Shown piece by piece: positions 32,902 through 44,635 of a DNA stretch of 64,000 nucleotides (its first letter is position 1; every line of letters starts with the position of its first letter). The stretch covers positions 79,769 to 143,768 of the forward strand of contig JAOBSW010000675.1 of NCBI GenBank assembly GCA_026214975.1, read 5' to 3'. The stretch comes from Gentiana macrophylla. Taxonomy: Eukaryota > Streptophyta > Magnoliopsida > Gentianales > Gentianaceae. Under the pieces are notes generated by a model, which saw nothing but the letters and a program-made list of their open reading frames with translations, was not told where the DNA came from and did not search any database. A program made the translations under genes and the position numbers.

Positions 32902-35764
32902 AGGTTCCACGGTTTATATAGTCATAATCATAATTAAACGATTTAAAGGAGTGAAATTGCATGTAGGTAAATTTTATTTATTGTTTTATGCTTTGATAAT
33001 GATTAATTGCTATGGTTGAAGAGATGGATTGAGGGTTGGCACTGTTTACCCGTTAGATCTATTGTAAACTCATATAAACGATGAAAATTCGTTCATATGA
33101 GTATAGAAAATTATGTAATTTATTTTTATTGCAATTTTAATTTCCAGAAAATAGATCTGTTAAGAAGCTGTTTAGTTATTTCGTTTTTCCCGTTGATCGA
33201 GCCGTTGAAACGACGATCCCTCTGGTCAGAATCAAGATTGGAAGATGATGAACAATTCCAAAAAATTTGACGTCGATCGTAGTCCATTTAGATATCCGTT
33301 CGTTGCTGCAAAGAAGCTGCTGTAACAGAAAAACGCAGGATTCACAGAAACCCTACCTGTGACTTCCTCGAATTTCTAGGTGAGTTTGGACCGTTGAAAC
33401 AAAATTCCAACCGTTCAAATCGATAAATACGGAGTGTTTGACGTGTCATAAAAATTTCAGGTCGATCGGGATTCATCTCGATTCCCGATCGGCCTCAGGA
33501 AGTCTTTGAGGCGCTGCTGTAAAAGTCAAATCCAGCAGCAAGTTGGGCGGCTCACTGGAGAAAATTGACAAGTCAAAGCTCCGATCCAACCGTCCATATT
33601 GAAGCCCAAGGAGAGAGGAACAGATCTGGAAAGTTTCGTCGCGATCCGAGTTTCTTTGGTTTGCCGATCGTCGAAGATTTTGAACAGCTGCAGATTATGT
33701 TAGAAAGAAGTAAACCCTAGTTAGGGTTTTGGTTATTTATTTTCTAATAGATTAGATACGGGGGTGCCAACGGTCCATCTCGGTGTTTATTTTCCGCACT
33801 AGGATACATGTTTAGATTGTATGTGTAGAACCGGAAAATTGCCATGACATGCATCATATCATGAATTCCACTCCATATGCATACATGTAGAAATTAATTC
33901 GATGAATTAGTTAGGCAAAACACGCAATTAGTTTTAATTAATTGTTTGATATTAATTAGAAACTAATTAGGGTAAAAACCGAGGAACACGGGTTTTTTCA
34001 ATCGTCGAGGTTGGGTGATGGATTCTCGGTGAATCCCACTCTGCGAAAGCATAAGGAGTAAAATCCTGAAACCTCGTGGTTAAGGTGTTGGATTCTCGGT
34101 GAATTCCACCTTACCTAGACGAGATTACGTTTTTGTTCCTTAGTGTCTACGTGAAAGTTTGATGTTTAAGGATTGGATAATCACGGGCAAACATGGTTCA
34201 AAAGTGGTTTAACCACGGTTGGGTGGTCAACAGTAGCTATGGCTCGATCGACTTCACCCTCCACGTGTGGCGTTTGCACGGAGGTCTAGCAAGGCTGAGC
34301 CATCCGAAGTGCCACTACGGCTCAACGGAGCTCCCCTAGTCTTGACCCGTCCGACGGCCACATATGTTCCAACGAATAGGTCGGGTGGGCTAGCCCACGT
34401 AACCGACAACATTTGGGCCTATGATTTATTGTTCCTTAATGTAACATCAAGTCCAAAAATGCGATCAGTAAACCCACCACTTTTTTCAAAATATTGAGTG
34501 GGAGCGGGAGAGGCGACAGCCGACCCCACAGCCTCTACTGTTGACACAAGCAACGTGAGAGAATGGTGACGCCTCGTGCCGGCTTTGATTTCGGCCCCCT
34601 AAGGAAGGCCTTCACCGCTATCAAAATTCAAGGCTTGGTCTCCGAAAGGATAAGATTTTGGGTACTCGCCGGGTCACTGACCGACCCTAAGGCGGCACAC
34701 TCGGGGTCTACCTAAAAATCTGAGCGATGAGGGTCACACTCATAAAGGGTATTTTTGGTAGTACCTTGGCTGAAAAAGGAAAGGTGATTGACGATCACAA
34801 ATGAGATGTTCGATTCTCAATCTGATCTTCAATATTAATCGAAACCTCTTTGACCTACCCTAAGGCGGCACTGAGGCATTAGATTAAATCCTTTGAACAG
34901 TAGGATAGACTATAAATACTTAGTTTATGTTCCTAAAATTTATTAGTAGTGTATGATTTGGATTTATTTTCTGTCAATTTTATTTACAACCTGTTAAACA
35001 TATCTCTCTAGGATGCTAGATTGCTAGTGTAAAATTGACTAGTAATGACTTCGTTAAAAGTGGTAAGTAACTAGAACGTTGTACTTATTGATCTTACATG
35101 CGATTAATTTTTCGGAAGAGATATTTCTCTTGAGCCTTCAAGACTTAAGTGACGTAAATAAGTATGTCACTGCCGTCATTCGTGTTGAACGAGAGACAAG
35201 CATAGTTAGTTTGAAAGATGATTGGGACGATAAAATTCTTCTAGTGAATTTTAATTGTGTAGTGTCTACACGAGAAATTTTCTAATAGAAAAATTAGAGA
35301 ATCATCAATTAAAGTGTCGCTAGTTAGACGGTATTTGGAACCGATAAACTAGTGGGAGCTTTTATCTGATGTTTTTCTAATTTATTAGAAAATTAGTCCC
35401 ACTGGGTAACGCTTTCATTAGACATCCCACAGTTCACGAGTAGTGTCTACTCAAAACGAACTGCTAGTTCAAGACTATTTCCTTTTAAGGAAAGTTAAGA
35501 ATGGGAAAGAATGTTTATAAGTGTTAATCATCTTAACTAAAGTTTTGAGGCTAAACCGAAACATTAAGTAAAGAAAGTATAGGATAAGGAAAGTGATTTC
35601 GGATCACTAACCAATGAATCCTTAGCAACTTTCTTAACCGAGTAACTCGACTCGGGAGCTAAGTTCTTTGGAAGAACAAGAGAGATTTGCATTAACGATT
35701 GATAGAGTAACAATGGGCAGTAATTTCAGCTAGAATAGTGGGAGTGATATAAGGAAATGAATTT
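32902..35764 (+). other. 5' non-coding internal region of copy B
   Basis: No coding similarity. Recognisable shared motifs: 'ggattctcggtgaat' twice (34020 and 34089), a G+C-rich part at 34500-34700, the 'ccctaaggcggcac' motif twice (about 34684 and 34858), and the 'gctagttagacgg' plus 'ggaaccgataaactag' motif once (about 35315-35361). These are conserved in copy A- at matching positions. Confidence 0.8.
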
Positions 35765-38700
35765 CGGATTCTATCCTTGAATATCACAGAAAAAATTATT
35801 TTTCTGTTTACAGATTCGTTGAAACAAATGGATTCACTTTCAACTCGATATATTGTTACCTCATAGAAAGTGAAAATGACATTTTTAGTACGAATCTGAG
35901 ACTCGGACTTTTGTTTGATAAAGTCAGAACCACTAAGAAATGCTGAAAAGGTATATGTAACACATCTTAAACTATTATAGGCGAATGGTTTCCGTATTAA
36001 GATAAACGACCCTTCAATATCTATTAATTAGTGCATATATCCTAGAGATAAGACCTGACGACTGGCTAAGGGTGATTCCTATCTCCCAGTCTGGGAACAC
36101 TATCTCAAAGGAACAATGACTAAGTTTCCATTGAATCGGGAGAGGGTAATAGATTTGAAGAGGTAACATAGCTTGTTCATAATGACCTTTGGGGTCTAAT
36201 GAGATATACAAGCTAGCGGGAGATTTTGAGTGGTGACATTTTGTCTGATAACTACTCGAAACACGGTTTAGTTTATCGAAAGAATACGAGGAGGAGTCTC
36301 GATTTAAAGAGAGAATAGAGTATTCCATGCTCAGAAATAGGCTATCGCATAGTCTTGGGACTGATGCTCGGCCTACCTCCTAGTGGAATGTTTCTCACTG
36401 AGGAAGAAACCATAGACTTGCCCTATATAGTTATTGATGTGCTACAATACACTGCTAAACTCGATTAAGATAATTGGTTGCAAAATAACGGTTAACATTA
36501 TTATGTAAACCGAGAAGTCTACCTAGAAGATGCTAGTGAATTTATGGATAAGGAGTGAATTTGATTCACACCACTTCCGTAAATGTAGGCATTTAGCACT
36601 TAATGCTTGAAGGTAGGACTGGAGATTTTGTGCATACGTTCAGATTGTGACTGTTCGTGGAATATCTTAATGTGTTGAGTGAAGGTTGGTTATAAGATTC
36701 TTGAGATCAGAAAGTGACGGTTGAACTGTCACAAGCCTTCTGATAGAATCTATAAGTAACAGCCTTAAACCTTGGAGTACGGTTACCCAAAGGTAGTTAC
36801 TATCTGATTTAATCAGACCACGTCCAACATCGGTTGTTGGTGATTACACCGATAAATACTACTAGATCAGAATGTCAATCCACCCAAAACGCAGTGGGAG
36901 TATGGTTTAACCGTTGACCCATTATGGTTTGGTGGACTTTACAGTCTGCAGGGGTGATTGATAACCTATGGCTCTTGATGGGCTGTATAGGATTCTGATC
37001 ATAGAGGTTGGTTTGAAAACCTTAACCCTGTGAATGGAGTTTTGGTACTCCTGTTCTGTTCAACCTCTCGTAGAACCACCTGAGTGTCTCAGGCCTAGTG
37101 GGAGCAATTGGATCTACGCAGAAAAAGAGTCGAATGAATAGGAAAGTTTAAACTTTCAGTGCAAAGCCGAGTGGTATAGGGGTGATTCCCTGACAAGTAG
37201 AGAGTTAACCAGACCTTTAACTCTCTCACCACTCAGTCTTGCTAGATTTTGTTAGAAAGCAGAAAATAGGGGTGATTCCCTGAGACTTTCTTGCCGTAAA
37301 ACGGAGTCTGGATTCATTCGGAACAAAAGGGTCTTGGTTAGAACAAATGGCAGGTTGACTGCCGGGACTTTCGGATTCTATCCATGAACATCACAGAAAA
37401 ATTTGTTTTTCTGTTTACAGATTCGTTGAAACAAATGGAATCACTTTCAACTCGATATATTGTTGCCTCATAGAAAGTGAAAATGACATTTGTAGTATGA
37501 ATCCGAGACTCGGACTTTTGTTTGATAAAGTCAGAACCACTAAGAAATGCTGAAAAGGTATATGTAACATGTCTTAAACTATTATAGGCGAATGGTTTCC
37601 GTATTTAAGATTCTTAAAAATCTATTAATTAGTGCATATATCCTAGAGATAAGACCTAATGACTGGCTAAGGGTGATTCCTATCTCACAGTCTCGGAACA
37701 CTGTCTTAAAGGAACAATGACTAAGCTTCCTTTCAATTGGGAAAGGGTAATAGATTTGAAGGGGTAACATAGCTTGTTCATCATAACCTTCGGGGTCTAG
37801 TGAGAGATACAAGCTAGTGGGAGATTTTGAGTGGTGACATTTTGTCTGATAACTACTCGAAACACGGTTTAGTTTATCGAAAGAATACGAGGAGGAGTCT
37901 CTGATTTTAGCAGAGAATAGAGTATTCCATGCTCAGAAATAGGCTATCGCATAGTCTTGGGACTGATGCTCGGCCTGCCTCTTAGTGGAATATTTTCACT
38001 GAGGAAGAAACCGTAGCCTCGCCTTGCATAGTTATTTATGTGCTACAATACGCTGCTTAACTCGATTAAGATATTGTTGCAAAATAACGGTTAACATTAT
38101 TATGTAGACCGAGAAGTCTGCCTAGAAGATGCTTGTGAATTTATGGAAAGGAATGAATTCGGTTACTCCACTTCCGTAAATATAAGCATTTAGCACTTAA
38201 TGCTTGAAGGTAGGACTGGAGATTTTGCGCATACATTCAAATTGTGACTGTTCATGAAATATCTTAATGCGACGAGTGAAGGTTGGTTTTAAGGTTCTTG
38301 AGATCAGAAAGTGACGGTTGAACTGTCACAACCTTCTTATAGAATCTATAAGTAACAGCCTTAAGCCTTAGAGTACGGTTACCTAAAGGTAGTTACTATC
38401 TGATTTAATCAGACCACGTCCAACATCAGTTGTTGGTGACTACACTGATAAATACTACTAGATCAGAATGTCAATCCACCTAAAACGCAGTGGGAGTATG
38501 GTTTAACCATTGACCCATTGTGGTTTTGTGGACTTTACAGTCAGCTGGGGTGATTGATAACTTATGGCTCTTGGTGGGCTGTATAGGATTCTGATCATAG
38601 AAGTTCATTTGAAAGCCTTAACCCTGTAAATGAAGTTTTGATACTCCAGTTCTGTTCAGCCTCTTGTAGAACCACCTGACTGTCTCAGGCCCAGTGGGAG

Positions 38701-38887
38701 CAATTGGATCTACACATAAAAGAGTCGAATTAATAGGAAAGTTTAAATTTTCAGCGCAAAGCTGAGTGGTATATGGGTGATTCCCTGACAAGTAGAGAGT
38801 TAACCAGACCTTGAACTCTCTCACCACTCAGTCTTGTAAGATTTCGTTAGAAAGCAGAAAATAGGGGTGATACCCTGAGACTTTCTT

Positions 38888-38924
<37 letters not shown>

Positions 38925-38989
38925 GGATTATGAATTCATTCGGAACAGAAGGGTCTTAGTTAGAACAAACGGCAAGATGACTGCCGGGG
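35765..38989 (+). repeat. Internal tandem duplication of ~1.6 kb in copy B
   Basis: Unit 1 is 35765-37371 and unit 2 is 37372-38989, a period of 1,607 bp. Both start 'cggattctatcc' and end in 'gactgccggg'. They contain the same run of motifs, for example 'gactcggacttttgtttg', 'agaaatgctgaaaaggtat', 'tcgcatagtcttgggactg' and 'aggcccagtgggagcaattg' (with one change in unit 1). Units differ by scattered substitutions, small indels and a 33-base A-run in unit 2. Short minus-strand frames at 36014-36328 and 37582-37812 are the same stretch in both units and are not supported as genes. Confidence 0.92.
38890..38922 (+). repeat. 33-base A homopolymer
   Basis: An uninterrupted A-run in unit 2 of the duplication, where unit 1 has only 'ccgtaaaacgg'. 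It replaces a few bases and is not flanked by a visible target duplication. Confidence 0.9.
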
Positions 38990-40069
38990 CTTATATCCTT
39001 TGTGGATTTAAGAGAACCTCTCGGTCATTTAAAGTCACATGTTTTAACATATGTGGACTTGACCAGAATATTGATAATTCTTTCGTAGACTGGATATCAA
39101 TATTGGTAAAGTAGTAGTATTAGTGTTCATGGATGATAACACTGAAACGGTTGGAAACAACATGTGTGTGCTATCTGAAGTCGGAAACTGACAGGCCAAG
39201 ATTCTCTGGATGAGAGAATTGGACTATATTCTAAGAATCTGATTCGGTCAAATTCACGAGAATGAGTCATTGGCTATCCCACCTATCTTATTGAATAAGA
39301 TGATCATGCATATACGTATGCAACATTCATCGAGAGTAGTCCTACCCTACCTCTCAGGAATGATTCTCTAAATCTTCGGATAAAGAGAAAATGGGATAGA
39401 GTCTCTCTTGGATAACGGCAAGTCAGTTTATAACAAGTCAATAGTAGTCAAATCTCGGATTCGAGCATTGAATAGAGGTTTAGTACATCCTCAAGTATCT
39501 TTGAAGAACGAGGAATAATGTGCTTGTATATTCGGGTGCAAACTTGAATATGATTTACTGCACTGATTCTGACTTATAGTCAGATTAAGGATGATCGTTG
39601 GGACGATCTTGAGCTCAGTGTTTACTCATTGTGATAGAGCTATAGTCTGGAGAAATCCAGAACCGCCAATTCAATTTTAGTTAATCGGATACGTAGCAGC
39701 TTTCGGAGCAGCTAGAGTGGCGATATGGCTTAGGAATTTCCTTTCTGATCTGGGAGTAATTTCAGGTCTAGTGAGCCGATATCACTTCGGTGTGAAAACA
39801 GTGAAGAGATAGCTTAGAAGGATCTTCTCAGTCACTAGAGGTCAAAATCATATTGAGAGAGAGTACCGCCTGATTAGATGGACCGGGAATGTTTCGATCC
39901 TAAAGATCGTCTCGAGTCGACAACCTAACTAATCAGTGTACCAAGTCGAGTGCTTGGAGGGTACGGCATTGATGGATATGTCTCATCTGCTTTTAGAGCA
40001 AGTGGGAGAGTGTTGTGAATAAGATGAGAAAGGGTGTGCTCTAAAAACAATCGTTGCTTGTCATTTCAT
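38990..40069 (+). other. 3' non-coding internal region of copy B
   Basis: Follows the duplication up to the polypurine tract and is collinear with 7170-8114 of copy A+. No coding content. 'agagcaagtgggagagtgtt' at about 39994-40013 is a second polypurine-like word before the real one. Confidence 0.75.
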
Positions 40070-40082
40070 GCAAGTGGGAGAT
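40070..40082 (+). other. Polypurine tract of copy B
   Basis: 'gcaagtgggagat' right before the 3' LTR start at 40083. Confidence 0.8.
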
Positions 40083-41863
40083 TGTTAGGTGTAGTGCCCG
40101 AAAGACAATTTGTGTAATTGTTTTTAATAATGAATGACAGAATTTATCTCACCTTATTACTTGCTTTGTGCTTGTAAAGTAATACACTGCTGCAAACCCT
40201 AAGTATATCTGTATGTAACCACTTAACTCAGTGTATGGATTACACGTGAGGATTGAGTTAGTGGTGATATGCTTAAATTGTTAGTCCGTTGTGAACTTAA
40301 TCAGAGTTTAAGGTCTCTTGATTAAAACACCAATAATGCGCCCAGAACACCTTAGGGTGTGATAGTCTTATCCGGAATATCGGTAGAGGGTACCTACGTG
40401 GGGCATTTATATATGATGGCATTCATATAGGACTAGACCGATTTAATCTGAATTTCTCGATATAATTCCGTAACCGAGGAATCTTATTAAATCATTAGAT
40501 GATCATATATGGATCAACCTTAATCCTGAGGTGATCACAGGGTGCTGCTTGTCTCGGAGTAGTGTTTGATGTGTTAGTTACGGTTCACTTAGATATGTGT
40601 TCCAAGCCACTTCTCATTGACACTATCTCCTGATAAGTGAGTAGTTCTGATTTTCACAGACATGGAATCCATTCTTTCCTGCAGGAAGTAGAGAGACAGT
40701 CCCCTTATTTGTTAGTCCTAAGAAAGTGATCGATCCCGGGAGTTCGCATTTGACTAATTAGCTACTAGTTAGATATGCATACTAATTGATCATCATGGGG
40801 TTAATGGTAAATAAGGATAAGATATTCTGAGTCGGGTTCACGGAGACTTCCCACTCAGAATGGATAGTCTATGGAGGGTTAATCCATATGTAGTGATTAT
40901 ATCAATGGACGCTTATTCACTCTATGGGTTGAGTATAAGTATACATCTATAATTGGTAGAGTTCAGTTTCGGGTTTATGGTGGCGTAATCCCGGAATTAA
41001 TAATTATATTATGTTTGATCAATAATTAATTATTGAAGCTACTGGTTATAGGTCCATGGTCCCCGATGTGGCTTCTGTAATTCGGACTAATAATCTTGTT
41101 ATTTGGGCCTCAGTGATAATTAATTGGCTGGGCTAATTAATTGATATGCATGTATATTATTTAGTTGAAATTTAAATAATATAATACATGAAAAGTTACA
41201 TTTTTCATGGGCACAGTGGGCTTAGTGTGGCGCCAATATGTCTTGGATTTTCCAAGAAATTAGTTTTCTTGTATAATGATATATTGTGTAATTAGTTATT
41301 TATTTGTTAAATAATTAATTGGATAAATAAAAGAAAATAATTTATTTATTATTTATCTCTTAACTATAAGGATAATTATATTTTCTTATTATAAGATTAT
41401 AATTATCTCTTATTTTTGTTGGATAATAATAATTAGAATTATCTCTTTTATTTTGTTAAACCGATTGGGTATAGGTTTTCTCTCTTGGATTTTGCCTATA
41501 AAAAGAGAGTTCTCCCTGAGCCCTAGGTGAAGAGAAGGCCACGAAATTCATAGAGAAAAAAGCCAAGGGAGTTCGATCCTTAGCTCCACCCGGTTGGAGA
41601 AAAACTTAGGGTTTTTCTTGGTGTTGCATATCAAGGAGGTTCGTGTATCAAGAAGGGTGTCCACCAACCACCGTTTGGAAAACACATTGGAAGATCAAGG
41701 CTTCTCATCCTAAGATTAAAGCTTTTCTTCCTACTATTGGTAAGATAACTTAACCCCCTTGTAGTAGTTTAAGTCCTTTAATTATGTATTGTGATGTATA
41801 AGTCGTGATCCATCCGCTGCGCGTAGATCTAACTCGTTTAGATCTAAGATCCTACATCCTTCA
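40083..41863 (+). mobile_element. 3' LTR of copy B
   Basis: 1,781 bp, TGTTAGGTGTAG...CATCCTTCA, with TATA motif at 41497-41503. Target duplication ATTAA follows immediately. Confidence 0.92.
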
Positions 41864-41868
41864 ATTAA

Positions 41869-42657
41869 CATGATTAAGCTCTCGGTTGCATAGAATAAAC
41901 TACTCACCCCAATAAGAAATCGAATTCCGGTTAAGGTCGATTTTACCTGTCGGTCACTTTGCCCCTTATCCCACTCAAAGAATCGGTCTTATTTAAGTGT
42001 GTGTGTGATAACGTCGAAATTATCACGGGTGTTTAGCGGTGGTGTGTGTGGTGGATATCTGACTGAATGTGTGGATGGACACCGGTGGTGCGCGGTGGAG
42101 AAGGTGAATATGTGGAGGTGCATTGCAAAGTGTAGAGGGAGTTTGTAAATTGGTAGAGTTTTGCCTTGTTTTCTATTAATTGCATATATGAGAAGGGGTT
42201 ACATCGAGCCCTATTTATAGGGAAGGAAACTGACTATAGTTCAACATAATTACAATAAATGACACACGTACAACTAGTTATTCGTCTATACTAGCGAGCT
42301 CGTTGCGAGGCCGGTTGGGTGTGGGCCCGGTGATCTCGCAACATCCTATGTCTCGTTTCCTTGCCTTGTCAAACTGATAGCAGCTTCAGCCTCTAATAGT
42401 TAAGGACTTTGGTCTCTTGTGGACCTGACTGTCTTCTAGACCTCGCAGATCGGCCCCTTCGGCTTCGCTGAACGCCGTTTGAGGCTTTTACGCCTAAGCG
42501 CGAGGCCGAGGACCTGTGGGCCCAAGGTGGCCGGTGTGTTCACAAACGATGGAGGCCAATGGCCATGTCCATCGTTTGGGTGGCTGGACGGAGCCGAATG
42601 GAGATCCACTGACGGTATTGCGGTTCAGGCATATCAGTGTGCAAATGATGTGTGTCA
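41869..42657 (-). mobile_element. 5' LTR of the minus-strand gypsy element, right part (end approximate)
   Basis: Continues the LTR that starts at 30708. A minus-strand TATA motif 'tataaatagg' at about 42207-42218 lies in 'cctataaatagggctcg', which shows that the LTR extends well past it. The outer end is not fixed; 'gtgtgtca' at 42650-42657 would give a TGACAC...CGGTCA pair of ends. Joined LTR length would be about 1.2 kb. The upstream part has a G+C-rich stretch near 42290-42620. Confidence 0.5.
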
Positions 42658-43117
42658 AATTTAACACAAGAATAGCAACAAGGACAAGTAAAAAGAACTA
42701 ACTACACAAGATGCTAACAGCTAGAACATGTCTTTCTCAATCTACTACAAGATATAAAGAACTATCACTACAACATGATCTTGGCTAGAAAGGAGAACTA
42801 GCCATTCATTGCTATGAAATCCCCAATGTCGCTAAGGGATTTCATAGATATGAACTTAAACTATTCAAGTAAATTAAAAGAATTCACCCATCCCAAAGTG
42901 ATGACACTTCAAGAAGAGAAATTGCATTAAAATCAAAAGAGTAGCTTCAATAGAGTACATTACACCAAAGATGTGAGTTTTCATCCAAAAAAAACTTGAA
43001 TCAAAATAGTAACAACAAGAATCCATAAAGTTTACAAGAGTAATTAATGCTAAGAGAATCCGTAGTAGCTCATTTCTCCACACTATGAGAAGGTAAAAAA
43101 GACAACTTTTTTTGTGT
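42658..43117. other. AT-rich stretch without identifiable feature
   Basis: I see no coding frame, LTR end or repeat I can name here. Confidence 0.5.
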
Positions 43118-43450
43118 GAGCACCATTATGGCTTGCGATAGGACAATGTGGAAGTGCATAACGTGAATGTGGGTGGGGTTCTGTCCACATCCACCTTCAC
43201 ACGTGTGCATAAATTCCAAGATAATATATCATATTATTTAATGATAACATTATTTCTTCATGCATTTGCACAAAAAGGAAATCATTTTCTCCATAAAAAA
43301 ATATACATAAATCATTGTCCCCACTTCTTTTAACTCTTGTAAAACGTGAGCCATAGCATACTAAAAATTTAACCACAACTCAAAACATTAAAATATATTA
43401 CAAATGTGTTAGACTTCACTCCCAAATTGTGTTGGTCATTGACGATGCTC
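43118..43450. mobile_element. Possible MITE
   Basis: About 330 bp, AT-rich, without coding content. The left end GAGCACC (43118) and right end GATGCTC (43450) form a weak inverted repeat. Such GAGCATC-type ends are common in plant MITEs of the PIF/Harbinger group, but no clear target duplication is visible. Confidence 0.3.
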
Positions 43451-43810
43451 TAATCTAGTGGTAAGATCTGGCTATGATAGCCTTGGAGGTAGAGGTGCCT
43501 TCAAGCTTTTGGTAGATGGGAAATGGCTAATGTCTCCAAATAATCAAAAGAAGAGCATTGAAATCTCTGCCAGCCGGTGGATGCCAGGAGAAATCTGTTG
43601 GGTGCTAGCTCTGCGCCAAAAGTCAGATGCATTAAATGCTAGGAAGGCCAGATTTGGTGGGCGCTAGAGCCTTACGTGGACGCCTTGTCGGACAACAATC
43701 AGAATTTGAAAATATCTTGACTTGTAGACCTCTAATTCAAGTGATTCAATATGCGTTGGAAAGCTTGTTCCCTGATCTACATTTTTAATGAAGAAGTGAT
43801 CTTTAGGAAA
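43451..43810. other. Flank of the pol-less Athila derivative
   Basis: No gene recognised. 'tctagtggtaagatctgg' near 43453 resembles a pol III A box, but no good B box follows. 'gtagacctct...aagtgattcaa' at about 43724-43749 recurs in related form at 63072-63095 on the other side of the element. Confidence 0.35.
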
Positions 43811-44060
43811 TGTTCACCGTGAAATTAGTACTATAAAGTATATGTTTATTTACCCCGAACTGTGATCAGTTACGGAATGATAGATGGATTATTGTATGAA
43901 ATACTTGTCAATTGTCTATAGTCGGTTCCTTGGTTAGTAATTCTGCATCTATACATTTTATCCTGAGATTTGGTACTGTTTCGTGTTATTTTCCGTACTT
44001 TTCAGATGTGCCAAGTCATAGAGCGAAATGGGAACGAATTTGGGCTAAAAAGGATGATTG
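43811..44060 (+). mobile_element. 5' LTR of the Athila derivative, left part
   Basis: Matches 61194-61434 base for base apart from scattered differences. It stops at the target duplication GATTG of the inserted non-coding element and resumes at 54867. Confidence 0.85.
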
Positions 44061-44635
44061 TGTTAGGAAATCTACGCGGGAATGCAGCGGAATTTAAAAT
44101 TTATTTCCTATCGACCCAAGATCGACTTCGTTTAAGCAATAAACAATTAAGCTAGTAGACGGTGGTTACCTTGGTTGATCTAAAAGATCGACTCTTTGAC
44201 CGTCTAAGGAGAGTAGTTCGCAAGAGAGCCGCCAAGAGTTTGGTGCGCACCATTTAGTCCACACGAACAGCCCGCCGGAATCCAATCATGGATTGCTATT
44301 GGAAAACTCCGGTTGCTAGACCGGCCCTTTTCCCTTCTCTCCAACTCTCTATTTTACACAAGAACCATTAGTTCATGGAATTGTGATGTACAAAAGAGCT
44401 GACGCCCACACTATATTTATAGTGTATGTGGCGCCATATCTAGGTGTGGAGGAGAAGAAAATATTTTCCCAATAAAATAAGGAAAATATAATTGATTGAT
44501 TTATCTCATTTAAATTTAATATCCCATATTAAATGTTTCCAAGATATTGTCAATATCTTATATTAACTATCTTTATCTTATTACCATAAATCAATTTACA
44601 CATGTGTATATATATCACATATATATTACACAAAT

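Larger units (their letters stand above)
31125..41863 (+). mobile_element. Complete non-coding LTR element (LARD type, family 1, copy B)
   Basis: 10,739 bp with LTRs of 1,762 bp (31125-32886) and 1,781 bp (40083-41863), both TGTTAGGTGTAG...CATCCTTCA, an initiator-Met primer site and a polypurine tract. A perfect target duplication ATTAA lies at 31120-31124 and 41864-41868. The 7.2-kb internal region has no gag or pol similarity in any frame; the longest frames are under 110 codons and unlike anything known to me. The LTRs are very similar, differing mainly by indels of about 16 and 3 bp, so insertion is fairly recent. It must depend on proteins supplied in trans, from a copia or gypsy element that cannot be named from the sequence. 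Confidence 0.93.

Noticed and set aside
36014..36328. 104-codon minus-strand frame in the duplicated block (and 37582-37812)
   Set aside because: Antisense to the element, shortened by stops in the second unit, and no recognisable motif.
43453..43510. Possible second SINE head ('tctagtggtaagatctgg')
   Set aside because: A-box-like word present, but no acceptable B box at the right distance.
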